Assembly: GCA_964402685.1 (NCBI GenBank)
Contig: CAYODE010000036.1
Span: forward strand, 1 to 24,298
DNA: 24,298 nucleotides
Source: Aestuariivita sp964402685
GTDB lineage: Bacteria > Pseudomonadota > Alphaproteobacteria > Rhodobacterales > Rhodobacteraceae
Reading direction: 5' to 3'
The notes under the pieces are model-generated. The model had not been told where the DNA came from and did not search any database. It worked only from the letters and a program-made list of their open reading frames with translations. Every line of letters begins with the position of its first letter. Position 1 is the stretch's first letter. The position numbers and the translations under genes were made by a program. Shown one piece after another: positions 6,355 to 14,148 of the stretch.

Positions 6355-8550
6355 GTGCAAGACGACGCGTTTTTCGACGAAGGGCAACTGGTAGGGGTTC
6401 TAACGACCCAGCCATTGGACCGCCCTTTGGATTATCGCGCACCTGAGGGTGGCTGCCATCTGGGCGCTTTTGTCGAGGTACCGCTGGGCCCTCGAAAGGT
6501 TTTGGGTGTCGTTTGGGGCGCAGGGCGCGGAGATTATGATCGCAGCAAGATCCGCTCGGTGATCCGCGTTTTAGATGCGGCTCCGATGCGGGACGAGTTG
6601 CGTGAATTCCTCGAACGCGCCGCGGACTATACCCTCACGCCGATGCCCGCGATGTTGCGTCTGGCGACGCGCTCTCCCGGTTTAGGTGATCCCCCGTCCA
6701 TGCGGAAAATCTACCGTTTGGGTGAGCATGTGCCCGACCGGATGACCGAGGCGCGTCGCCGGGTTTTGGAGGCGTTGCGTGAGTATGGCGGGTTGTCTTT
6801 CACGCTCAAAGAACTGGCCGAAATGGCGGGCGTGACATCCTCGGTGGTCAAAGGTCTTGTGAAACAGGGGGCTGTGCGAGAGGAAGATAGCCCGCGAGAT
6901 CTTCCCTTCCCTCGTCTTGATCCGAATAATCCCAGCAAGGACCTAACCGATGATCAAGCCGCAGCAGCAGAGGCGTTGCGCATTGGCCTGCGCTCCGACA
7001 GCTACGGCACGACGCTTCTTAAAGGGGTCACCGGTTCTGGCAAAACCGAGGTTTATCTGGAGGCCGTGGCGGAGTGTTTGCGCCTTGGTCGCCAAGCTTT
7101 GGTCTTATTGCCCGAGATTGCATTGACAGGGGAGTTTTTAGCCCGAGTCGAAGCCCGTTTTGGCGCGCGACCGGCGGAATGGCACTCTGGCGTGACCATG
7201 ACGGAACGCCGCCGGATTTGGCGGATGGTAGGGCAGGGTGACGCGCAGCTTGTCGTCGGTGCCCGGTCTTCCCTGTTCCTGCCGTTTCAAAACCTTGGTC
7301 TCGTCATCGTCGATGAAGAGCATGATACCTCATACAAACAAGAGGATGGCGTCTTGTACAACGCGCGCGATATGGCTGTGCTGCGTGCCGCCATAGGAGG
7401 ATCGCGTGTCGTTCTGGCCAGCGCGACCCCAAGCTTGGAGAGCTGGGCCAATGCAGAGGCAGGCAAATACCAGAAGCTCGAGTTGACCACGCGGTTTGGT
7501 GAGGCCGTTTTGCCCGAAATGCAAGCGATCGACATGCGAACCGAATCTTTGGAATCCGGTCGTTGGATTTCCCCCACCCTGAAACAGGCGGTCGAGACAC
7601 GGATTGAACGCGGTGAGCAGGCGCTTTTGTTCATCAACCGCCGTGGCTATGCGCCGGTCACGCTTTGTCGGGCCTGTGGGCACCAAATAGGCTGCGAAAA
7701 CTGTGACGCGCGCATGGTCGAGCACCGGTTTCTCAAGCGCCTCATGTGTCACCAATGCGGTGAGACAACGCCGATTCCGACGACGTGCCCGCACTGCGGC
7801 GCGGAAGACAGCCTCGCCCCCGTTGGTCCGGGTGTAGAGCGGTTGACCGAAGAGGCGGTCGCGCTTTTTCCTGACGCGCGCGTGGCCACCTTGAGTTCGG
7901 ATATGTTCGGCAGTACCCGCGCATTGAAGGCCGAGATCGAGGGTATCGCCGCTGGCGCGGCCGACATCATTATTGGAACACAATTGGTCGCAAAGGGTCA
8001 CAACTTTCCGTTGCTCACACTTGTTGGAGTGATCGATGCTGATCTTGGTCTGCAAGGCTCTGACCTGCGGGCCGCCGAACGCACGTTTCAATTGATGCGT
8101 CAGGTGGCGGGCCGCGCAGGGCGCGCCGAACGTGCGGGACAGGCTCTTTTGCAGACTTATCAGCCAGAACACCCTGTGATCCGGGCGATTCTGGGCGGCG
8201 ATGAAGAAGCATTTTGGAAGGCTGAGGCGTCGGAACGTCAAGCTGCGGGCGTGCCACCTTATGGTCGCATGGCAGGGATCGTGTTGTCTGGTACCGATGT
8301 GGGCGCAGTGTTTGACCTGGGCAACGACCTTGCACGCGCTGACGGACCTTTGCGCCAGATTGGGGCGCAGGTTTTTGGTCCTGCACCTGCACCGATCGCC
8401 CGAATTCGAGGAAGACACCGCGTGCGACTTCTGGTCAAAGCAGCCAAGGGTGCGCCAATTCAAGACGCCATTGCCCGTTGGATCGCACCCGTCCGGTTGA
8501 AAGGCGATTTGCGGCTAAGCGTCGATATCGACCCGCAGAGCTTTTTTTGA
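6355..8550 (+). CDS. priA: Primosomal protein N' (replication restart helicase PriA)
   Basis: 3'-to-5' DNA helicase that recognises abandoned forks and reloads the replicative helicase. I place the start at the GTG at 6355, preceded by AGGGGA with 6-7 bases spacing, giving 731 aa, close to the E. coli length. The frame is open upstream to 6184, but that extension would overlap tal. With this start the Walker A lysine (GVTGSGKTEVY) falls at residue 230 and DEEH at 320-323. The zinc-binding insertion has eight cysteines in four CxxC-type pairs (438/441, 447/450, 465/468, 478/481). Later helicase motifs include ATPSLES, GTQLVAKGHNFP and QVAGRAGRAERAGQ. The N-terminal 3'-DNA-binding domain (PLDRPLDYRAPEG, VEVPLGPRKVLGVVWG) is intact. 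All key residues seen are present. Confidence 0.96.
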   Translation: MQDDAFFDEGQLVGVLTTQPLDRPLDYRAPEGGCHLGAFVEVPLGPRKVLGVVWGAGRGDYDRSKIRSVIRVLDAAPMRDELREFLERAADYTLTPMPAMLRLATRSPGLGDPPSMRKIYRLGEHVPDRMTEARRRVLEALREYGGLSFTLKELAEMAGVTSSVVKGLVKQGAVREEDSPRDLPFPRLDPNNPSKDLTDDQAAAAEALRIGLRSDSYGTTLLKGVTGSGKTEVYLEAVAECLRLGRQALVLLPEIALTGEFLARVEARFGARPAEWHSGVTMTERRRIWRMVGQGDAQLVVGARSSLFLPFQNLGLVIVDEEHDTSYKQEDGVLYNARDMAVLRAAIGGSRVVLASATPSLESWANAEAGKYQKLELTTRFGEAVLPEMQAIDMRTESLESGRWISPTLKQAVETRIERGEQALLFINRRGYAPVTLCRACGHQIGCENCDARMVEHRFLKRLMCHQCGETTPIPTTCPHCGAEDSLAPVGPGVERLTEEAVALFPDARVATLSSDMFGSTRALKAEIEGIAAGAADIIIGTQLVAKGHNFPLLTLVGVIDADLGLQGSDLRAAERTFQLMRQVAGRAGRAERAGQALLQTYQPEHPVIRAILGGDEEAFWKAEASERQAAGVPPYGRMAGIVLSGTDVGAVFDLGNDLARADGPLRQIGAQVFGPAPAPIARIRGRHRVRLLVKAAKGAPIQDAIARWIAPVRLKGDLRLSVDIDPQSFF

Positions 8551-8574
8551 TGGGCGACAGAGGATTTGCCCATC
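8549..8574. other. Inverted repeat after priA, weak terminator candidate
   Basis: GATGGGC (8549-8555, starting in the priA stop codon) and GCCCATC (8568-8574) form a perfect 7-bp stem with a 12-base loop. No T run follows on either strand, so it may only be a Rho-dependent or incidental hairpin. The remainder of the 147-base gap to the membrane protein gene shows nothing nameable. Confidence 0.3.
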
Positions 8575-8697
8575 GGGGGGATTTGAACTGACTGAAACTT
8601 CGATGTCAGACGATGCTATGGTCGCGATGAAACAGCGCCTGCTTTGCGAACGAAGAGTGCATCGACTGTTGTCAACGAAACGCTCGCTCAAATTGCT

Positions 8698-9087
8698 TTA
8701 GACTTTTGATTTTCTGTACGTCAGCACGAAGACCACAACGGCCAAACCGCCAAGGACAAGGCCTGCGACGGCGCCAGCACCAAAGTTCCCAAAGCTCGTT
8801 AAAAACACGGCGTCGTGTAAATTGAGAAAAGCGATGCCAAATGCTCCGATTAAGATAGGTTGCGTAGTGCCTTTGATCGCGCCGTATAGCGCGATCAAAG
8901 CCAGACCAAGTTGACGGGCGAGAAAAGCGCCTGCAACCGATCCAAGAGACGCCGTTGCCCCAGACAAGTTGGCCAAGGCTGGGTTGCTAGACGTGTCCAA
9001 ATAGGCTGGCAGCGTGAAGAGCAACATCACAACGGCGAGTAGGGCCAATAGCCCGCGTACAACAAATCCATGTGTTTCATGTGCCAA
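8698..9087 (-). CDS. Small integral membrane protein of unknown function
   Basis: A 129-residue protein with about four hydrophobic segments (roughly residues 10-28, 44-69, 77-96 and 100-122), ending in a short positive tail YRKSKV. No catalytic or transport motif is recognisable. The start appears to be TTG at 9087: no in-frame ATG exists upstream, and a GGAG Shine-Dalgarno (complement of 9096-9099) sits 8 bases before it. The gene is divergent from a MarR-type regulator. A perfect palindrome and a plausible promoter lie in the 72-base gap, so this protein is a likely regulatory target of the neighbour. Confidence 0.72.
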   Translation of the reverse strand: MAHETHGFVVRGLLALLAVVMLLFTLPAYLDTSSNPALANLSGATASLGSVAGAFLARQLGLALIALYGAIKGTTQPILIGAFGIAFLNLHDAVFLTSFGNFGAGAVAGLVLGGLAVVVFVLTYRKSKV

Positions 9088-9103
9088 GGTCGCGACTCCA
9101 TTT

Positions 9104-9121
9104 TATCTCTCCAGAGAGATA
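9104..9121. promoter_or_regulatory. Palindromic operator candidate between membrane protein and MarR genes
   Basis: TATCTCTC (9104-9111), a CA centre and GAGAGATA (9114-9121) form an 18-bp palindrome with perfect 8-bp arms. It lies in the short divergent gap, 5 bases before the GGAG of the - strand gene. Symmetric sites of about 16-20 bp in front of their own and divergent genes are typical of MarR dimers. It overlaps the predicted -10 of the - strand promoter, so bound protein would be expected to repress. Seen: the palindrome and its place. Inferred: the binding protein. Confidence 0.6.
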
Positions 9122-9144
9122 TATTTCCATCTTGTTGAACGCAA
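9116..9144 (-). promoter_or_regulatory. Sigma-70-like promoter candidate for the small membrane protein
   Basis: On the - strand, TTGCGT (complement of 9139-9144) is separated by 17 bases from TATCTC (complement of 9116-9121). Transcription would start near 9110, about 20 bases before the TTG start codon. The -10 hexamer lies inside the palindrome. The -10 matches the consensus imperfectly. Confidence 0.4.
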
Positions 9145-9159
9145 TAGGGTGCGTGCATT

Positions 9160-9675
9160 TTGTTGGCACCCAGATTGAGAGAAGTGTCAGTGCGAAAATC
9201 CTCAAAGAGACCCTGGTCTGTTAAGCCGAGCACGACAACGCGCATCGTAGCGGGCCTGTTTCGGAGCCGGAATTTCGTTTGGAACAGCGATAGCCGTATA
9301 GCGGCACATTTTGGGGTTTCCTGGACGCAGTTTTTGATCTTAAGAGCGTTGCGCTTCACAAAAACTGACTTAACGATGAGCCCGACCGAGCTGTACGCAG
9401 CCACGCAGGCGAGTTCGAGTGGTATGGCAAAGATGCTCAGAGGATTGACCGAAAAGGATCTGGTCGAACGATTGCCAAACCCTGAGGACGCGCGAAGCAC
9501 CCTTGTTCGCCTCACGCCAAATGGCGCGGATTTGGTGGAAGAGATCATCGATGAGTTGGTGAAATCAAATACGGAACTGTTCGCAGATATTTTCTCCGAA
9601 GAAGATCGTGTCAAACTGGCGGACTTATTGGAGCAATTGAGTGTGGCCCTTGAAAAGCGAAACACACCTGGTTGA
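9160..9675 (+). CDS. MarR-family transcriptional regulator
   Basis: A winged helix-turn-helix DNA-binding protein. The core matches MarR: WTQFLILRALRF (helix 2 region), MSPTELYAATQASSSGMAKMLRGLTEKDLVERLPNPEDARSTLVRLTPNGADLVEEI (recognition helix plus beta-wing with the DxR pair EDARS), then a C-terminal dimerisation helix (FSEEDRVKLADLLEQLSVAL). MarR proteins repress or activate genes for efflux, stress or aromatic metabolism and respond to small ligands. The start is uncertain: TTG at 9160 gives 171 aa; GTG at 9184 or 9190 (after GAGAGAAG) gives about 160, closer to family length. It is divergent from a small membrane protein and upstream of MFS and MATE exporter genes that it might also control (inference). 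Confidence 0.85.
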   Translation: MLAPRLREVSVRKSSKRPWSVKPSTTTRIVAGLFRSRNFVWNSDSRIAAHFGVSWTQFLILRALRFTKTDLTMSPTELYAATQASSSGMAKMLRGLTEKDLVERLPNPEDARSTLVRLTPNGADLVEEIIDELVKSNTELFADIFSEEDRVKLADLLEQLSVALEKRNTPG

Positions 9676-9855
9676 GCTTTGCGGCTAGGCTAAATCATCA
9701 CAATCCGTTGCCAGTAGGTGTTCCGTGCCGCAAAACGATGGCGCCTACGCTACACATATATCTTTGCGCAACCCTTTGATGTTCATAAAAGCACCAGACA
9801 TGTGCACAGGTTAATTTCCCCTCGCATCGACTCGAAGACAGGCGTAAGGGGGGGC

Positions 9856-11088
9856 ATGTTTCGCCCACTTCCATTGGACCAGGCGTCGTCGCTTCCTTTC
9901 TGGCGCCGACCCATCACGCTGCTGTTTCTGATGGCGGCTGCGATGCCGATTGCCTTTGCGACATGGTCTACTCTGCTGAACAACTTTGTCATCGACGCAG
10001 CCAGCTTCGATGGGAGCGACATTGGCTGGCTCCATACAGTTCGCGAGATACCAGGCTTCCTAGCGGTCGGCGTGATCGCGATAATTATTTTTGTGCGCGA
10101 ACAGGTATTGGCGCTGGTGTCATTGATACTGCTGGGCGTCGCAACGGCCATCACAGCCTGGTTCCCATCTATGGCGGGCATTTTGACGATCACCATGCTC
10201 AGTTCGATCGGGTTTCACTATTACGAGACGGTGAACCAGTCGCTGCAATTGCAATGGCTGAAGAAAGATCGCGCACCGCAAATGCTGGGCTGGCTTTTGG
10301 CGGCGGGTTCTGGCGCGACGCTGGCAGCCTATGCCATCATTGTTCTGCTTTGGGAGCCGTTGGGCCTCACTTACAATATCGTTTACATGACGGCTGGGGG
10401 TATCACAGCGGCAATCGCGCTGATCGCGTTATTTGCTTATCCGCAATTCGACGCGCCGCATCCTCAGATCAAAAAGATGATCCTGCGCCGCCGCTACTGG
10501 CTCTATTATGCACTGCAGTTCATGTCAGGCGCGCGCCGGCAGATCTTTGTCGTCTTCGCCGGTTTCATGATGGTCGAGAAGTTCGGGTTCAAGGTGAACG
10601 AAATCGCCGCGCTTTACATGATTACGTTGATTGCCAACATGGTTTTTGGCCCTTTGATCGGTAAAGCGGTGCATCTTTTCGGTGAACGGAAAGCTTTGGC
10701 GTTCGAGTATATCGGGTTGACCTTCGTCTTTCTCGCCTATGGCGGCCTCTACTATTTCGGGTGGGGGGTTATGATCGCTGCCGCGCTTTATGTTTTGGAC
10801 AATCTCTTTTTTGCACTCGCGCTGGCATTGAAGACATACTTTCAAAAGATCGCCGACCCTGCAGATATCGCGCCGACAGCGGCTGTAGCGTTTACGATCA
10901 ACCATATCGCGGCAGTCTTTTTGCCCGCGGCCTTGGGATACTTGTGGCTTGTGAACCCGGCAGGTGTCTTTTGGCTGGCAGCTGGGATGGCCCTGGTTTC
11001 CCTCACTCTCTCATTGCTCATCCCGCGCCACCCGGAAGCCGGGCACGAGACGATCTTGTCCCGCTTCTCGCCAGCACCCGCGGAGTAA
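9856..11088 (+). CDS. Major facilitator superfamily (MFS) permease
   Basis: A 410-residue inner-membrane transporter with about twelve hydrophobic segments, starting at LLFLMAAAMPIAFATWSTLL and ending with FWLAAGMALVSLTLSLLIP. The frame is open for another 46 codons upstream, but the ATG at 9856 is chosen because a run AAGGGGGGG (9847-9854) directly precedes it and the extra N-terminal stretch is not hydrophobic. The central loop between the two halves (about PQFDAPHPQIKKMILRRRYW) is short and basic. Substrate cannot be deduced. Only 3 bases separate its stop from the GTG of the MATE-type gene, so the two are probably cotranscribed. Confidence 0.88.
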   Translation: MFRPLPLDQASSLPFWRRPITLLFLMAAAMPIAFATWSTLLNNFVIDAASFDGSDIGWLHTVREIPGFLAVGVIAIIIFVREQVLALVSLILLGVATAITAWFPSMAGILTITMLSSIGFHYYETVNQSLQLQWLKKDRAPQMLGWLLAAGSGATLAAYAIIVLLWEPLGLTYNIVYMTAGGITAAIALIALFAYPQFDAPHPQIKKMILRRRYWLYYALQFMSGARRQIFVVFAGFMMVEKFGFKVNEIAALYMITLIANMVFGPLIGKAVHLFGERKALAFEYIGLTFVFLAYGGLYYFGWGVMIAAALYVLDNLFFALALALKTYFQKIADPADIAPTAAVAFTINHIAAVFLPAALGYLWLVNPAGVFWLAAGMALVSLTLSLLIPRHPEAGHETILSRFSPAPAE

Positions 11089-11091
11089 CGC

Positions 11092-12483
11092 GTGAGCGCC
11101 GAGGGTCGTTTTCTGTCTGGCTCCACAATGGGCCACGTCGTCCGTATGACGATGACAGGCGCCGCCGGCATTACCTTTGTCTTCCTCGTCGATGCTATGA
11201 ACCTGTTTTGGATTGCGATGCTTGGCGATGCGCGAATGGTTGCTGCAATCGGGTTCGCCTTTGCCATCCAGTTCTTCTCTGTCTCATCGGGTATCGGTTT
11301 GATGATCGCGGCGACCGTTCTTGTGTCGCGCGCAATTGGCGCTGGGGAACGGGACCGCGCGCGCAGGCTTGCGGGTAGTGCGATGCTGATCGCCTGTATC
11401 GTGCAGGCGGCCATGGCTGCGACCGTCATTTATTTCCGCTATGACATTCTACAACTGGCGGGCGCCTCGGGCGAGACGCTGGACTTCGCAGCGCGGTATC
11501 TGTTGCTGACGCTGCCCTCTCTGGTCCTGATGGTCATCGGTATGGTGGGCAGCGGCGTCTTGCGCGCCGAGGGCGATGGCAAGCGGGCGATGTTCATTAC
11601 ACTGACGGCGGGGACCGTGTCGGTCTTTGTGGACCCGATTCTGATCTTCGTCCTTGGACTTGGTCTGGACGGCGCCGCGATTGGCTTGACCATCTCGCGT
11701 TTTGTCTTGATGTGCATGGCGCTTCTGTTTGCGACGCGCACCTATGACCTGATTGCGCGACCGTCTTTCAAAGTGGCCTTTGAGGATCTTGGCCCGTACA
11801 TGGCGGTGGCCTTTCCCGCCATTCTCACGCAAATGGCGACGCCGTTCGGAAATTATGTCCTGACAGCGGTGTTGTCGCAGTTCGGTGATGACGCTGTTGC
11901 GGGTTGGGCCGTTGTCGGCCGACTGACGGTTGTCGCGTTCGGTGGCATCTTTTCTCTGTCCGGCGCCATCGGTGGCATATTTGGGCAAAACTACGGGGCA
12001 GGAAAATACGATCGGCTTGTGAGCACATATCGCGATGCGATGATCTTTTGCCTGGGGTATACGTTGGTTGTCTGGGCACTGCTGGCGGCATTCGGCGATG
12101 CGGTTGGACGGGCGTTCAGTTTAACGCCAGACGGGCAAGAGGTGCTGCGGGCTTTTACCCATATCGGTGCCGGAGCCTTCTTGTTTACCGGAGCCTTTTT
12201 TGTATCCAATGCCGCCTTCAACGCGCTGGGCCGCCCGACACGTGCGGCAGTGCTGACCTGGATACGCGACGGCGCATTGACTTGGCCAGTGGCGGTTTGG
12301 TTCGCGGGACTAGCTGGTGCCATCGGCGTGATTTATGCGCAAGCCGCCCTGGGTGTCGTGATGGGGCTTGTCTCGGCCCTATGGGGCTGGCATTTCGTGC
12401 AGACAATCCAAAGTGAAAACATTCAAGTTGATCTCAAGACCCGGCGCGGCTGGCGCGATATCAACGCATTTCGGAGGCGCTGA
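11092..12483 (+). CDS. MATE-family efflux transporter
   Basis: A 463-residue polytopic membrane protein of the multidrug and toxic compound extrusion family, which exports cationic compounds using a Na+ or H+ gradient. MATE-like signs are the duplicated six-helix halves, VLVSRAIGAGERDRARRLAGSAM at the first loop, GSGVLRAEGDGKRAMFITLTAGTVSVFVDPILIF in the fourth to fifth helices, and IFGQNYGAGKYDRL at the equivalent loop in the second half. The start is GTG at 11092, with CGGAG (11081-11085) upstream inside the end of the MFS gene. Its TGA stop shares one base with the prmA ATG (TGATG), suggesting translational coupling. The substrate is unknown. Confidence 0.9.
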   Translation: MSAEGRFLSGSTMGHVVRMTMTGAAGITFVFLVDAMNLFWIAMLGDARMVAAIGFAFAIQFFSVSSGIGLMIAATVLVSRAIGAGERDRARRLAGSAMLIACIVQAAMAATVIYFRYDILQLAGASGETLDFAARYLLLTLPSLVLMVIGMVGSGVLRAEGDGKRAMFITLTAGTVSVFVDPILIFVLGLGLDGAAIGLTISRFVLMCMALLFATRTYDLIARPSFKVAFEDLGPYMAVAFPAILTQMATPFGNYVLTAVLSQFGDDAVAGWAVVGRLTVVAFGGIFSLSGAIGGIFGQNYGAGKYDRLVSTYRDAMIFCLGYTLVVWALLAAFGDAVGRAFSLTPDGQEVLRAFTHIGAGAFLFTGAFFVSNAAFNALGRPTRAAVLTWIRDGALTWPVAVWFAGLAGAIGVIYAQAALGVVMGLVSALWGWHFVQTIQSENIQVDLKTRRGWRDINAFRRR

Positions 12484-13355
12484 TGCCCACCTTCACGGCC
12501 CTGACCACTTTGTCCGGCAAATCTCAGGCGGACGCATTGGGCGAAGCCTTGGAGCGGATGGATCCCGAACCAACCGGGATTGGGGTTTTTGAAATGGAGG
12601 ATGGATCAGGCCTGTGGGAAATCGGGGCGTATTTTACCGATGCTCCAGACGAGGCGGCGCTGGCTCTGTTAGCCGCTGTGTTCAAGGCCAATCCCTTTGT
12701 CGTGTCCGAACTGCCCGAAACCGACTGGGTTGCGCATGTCCGTCGTGAGTTAGCGCCGGTCGAGGCAGGGCGCTTCTTTGTTTATGGCAGTCATGACGCA
12801 GACAAGGTGCCAGAGCACGCAGAGCCTTTATTGATAGAGGCCGCTATGGCCTTTGGAACCGGTCACCATGGAACCACATTGGGATGCCTGCTTGCTTTGG
12901 ATGCTTTAATCGATCGGGGCTTCGTTCCGAAGAGCGTTGCTGATATCGGGTGCGGCACGGCTGTTCTGGCCATGGCCGCGGCGCGTATTTGGGATGCCAA
13001 GATCATCGCCAGTGATATCGATCGTGTGGCAGTGGATGTGGCAGAAGCCAATCTAAGGGCAAATAATCTGGATCATCGTGTCGATTGCGTCGAAGCCGCA
13101 GGATTTGACAATCCTGTACTGAATGCAGCTGCACCTTTTGATCTGATCTTTGCCAACATCCTTAAAGGCCCACTTATCGCCCTCGCACCGGACCTTTCCA
13201 GCCATAATTCGGCAAACGGATTCGTGATTCTCTCGGGTATCCTCAACGAACAAGCCGATCAGGTCATCGAAACGTATGCGGCGAACGGATACAATTTGAC
13301 CGATCGCACATCAATTGTTGATTGGACGACAATAGTCCTGAGAAAAAAGGCCTAA
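12483..13355 (+). CDS. prmA: Ribosomal protein L11 methyltransferase
   Basis: S-adenosylmethionine-dependent enzyme that methylates ribosomal protein L11. The 290-residue protein has an N-terminal substrate-recognition region (about 1-90), then the Rossmann catalytic domain. Motifs are AFGTGHHGTTLGCL (about 122-135), the SAM-binding VADIGCGTAVLAMAAA, the acidic residue ASDID, and the family-typical FANILKGPLIALAPD and ILSGIL. The ATG at 12483 overlaps the MATE stop by one base. A conserved housekeeping enzyme in tight coupling with two exporters probably reflects operon packing rather than a shared task. Confidence 0.94.
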   Translation: MPTFTALTTLSGKSQADALGEALERMDPEPTGIGVFEMEDGSGLWEIGAYFTDAPDEAALALLAAVFKANPFVVSELPETDWVAHVRRELAPVEAGRFFVYGSHDADKVPEHAEPLLIEAAMAFGTGHHGTTLGCLLALDALIDRGFVPKSVADIGCGTAVLAMAAARIWDAKIIASDIDRVAVDVAEANLRANNLDHRVDCVEAAGFDNPVLNAAAPFDLIFANILKGPLIALAPDLSSHNSANGFVILSGILNEQADQVIETYAANGYNLTDRTSIVDWTTIVLRKKA

Positions 13356-13459
13356 TTTGGGCCAATTTTTTCGTAGATTGGGGCCACTGCCAACTTTCTG
13401 CCACAATTCAGACCTAAATCGATCACATCCGCTGGTGGGGGCCGTGTGGAGTAGCTGTT

Positions 13460-13810
13460 ATGGGATTGGGTCAGGAAAAAAGCCAATTCAAAAAACGTCT
13501 TCGGACGCTGGAACGGAAAAATCGTGCGTTGGAGCGCGGGTTTACGACCCATCTGCGTGCAGATGGGCTGTTGATCGTCAAACCCAAACGACGCGGATCG
13601 GTTGTTTCTCTGCGGTCAGTTGTTCTTTTTCTTGCCGCATTCGTGTTGTTTAAGGGGTTGTCCCTGGCTCATGTCGGTCAGGTGACATACGACGCAAATG
13701 TGGCGGAACTGGCCTCAGGAACCGCCGTTGAACAGGTTGGTGCGTTTGTCATGCAATCGGACCCTGTTTCAGCTTACGTGGCTCATCATTTGAGAACCTT
13801 TATGAATTAA
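13460..13810 (+). CDS. Single-pass membrane protein of unknown function
   Basis: A 116-residue protein. Residues 1-45 are strongly basic and predicted helical (QFKKRLRTLERKNRALERGF), followed by a basic stretch KPKRRGS. One transmembrane segment spans about residues 51-70 (VVLFLAAFVLFKGLSLAHV), and a 45-residue C-terminal part would lie in the periplasm by the positive-inside rule. There is no motif I can name. Its position between prmA and a bidirectional terminator suggests its own short transcription unit. I recall similar hypothetical proteins in Rhodobacterales but cannot confirm this. Confidence 0.75.
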   Translation: MGLGQEKSQFKKRLRTLERKNRALERGFTTHLRADGLLIVKPKRRGSVVSLRSVVLFLAAFVLFKGLSLAHVGQVTYDANVAELASGTAVEQVGAFVMQSDPVSAYVAHHLRTFMN

Positions 13811-13870
13811 GACTGCGGATCAGTATGTAACAAGTGGAATTGGTACGGAATTAAGTGTTGTAAAAAGTGT

Positions 13871-13906
13871 AGCGCCGCGTCGACCCTAGGTCGCGCGGCG
13901 CTTTTT
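13871..13906. terminator. Bidirectional intrinsic terminator
   Basis: AGCGCCGCG (13871-13879) pairs with CGCGGCGCT (13894-13902). An inner CGACC/GGTCG stem (13881-13885 and 13889-13893) closes a 3-base loop, with a single unpaired T at 13880. A T run follows on + (13902-13906). On - the stem is followed shortly by a T run (complement of the A run at 13862-13866). It lies between convergent genes and so can serve both. Confidence 0.92.
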
Positions 13907-13935
13907 CATCTGCGATTGAAGAAAATCGCTCGCTC

Positions 13936-14148
13936 TTATTTCTGTGTCAGAGCCACAGTGTCGATGTCACCGCGAACCAGGCCGATATCTTCCAGCTCAC
14001 GATCTGACAGCTTCGACAGTGCGTTGCGTGTCGCGCGTGCATCATTCCATGCCACGACAGCAGCAATAACTGTGTTCAAAGCGTCGCCGATGCGACCAAA
14101 CAGGCCGGTTGCGCCGTAGGTGGTGCGGGTTGTGTCGAAAGTCGCCAT
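13936..14148 (-). CDS. DUF1127 small protein
   Basis: A 70-residue protein. The C-terminal half carries the DUF1127 signature (LSKLSDRELEDIGLVRGDID, about residues 44-63). The N-terminal half has a hydrophobic or amphipathic helix (IGDALNTVIAAVVAWNDARATRNA). DUF1127 proteins are small, often arginine-containing and abundant in alphaproteobacteria; some have been linked to RNA turnover, phosphate or stress responses, but this member's role is unknown. The start ATG has a strong AAGGAGA RBS 7 bases upstream. The gene is convergent with the one-TM protein gene across a bidirectional terminator. Its upstream region contains three copies of a 12-bp repeat. Confidence 0.9.
   Translation of the reverse strand: MATFDTTRTTYGATGLFGRIGDALNTVIAAVVAWNDARATRNALSKLSDRELEDIGLVRGDIDTVALTQK

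Noticed and set aside
7330..8463. Long antisense ORF (377 codons) opposite priA
   Set aside because: It lies entirely inside priA, has an unnatural Cys/Arg/His-rich composition and matches nothing; it is a codon-bias shadow.
8571..8590. G-rich stretch followed by GATTTGAACT resembling a tRNA T-arm
   Set aside because: No matching acceptor, D or anticodon arms can be found around it, so it is not a tRNA or a clear attachment site.
9718..9855. 46-codon N-terminal extension of the MFS permease
   Set aside because: The sequence is not hydrophobic and has no RBS, while a very strong G-rich Shine-Dalgarno precedes the ATG at 9856.
13349..13371. GGCC stem followed by six T residues after prmA
   Set aside because: The stem is only 4 bp, so it is too weak to call a terminator.
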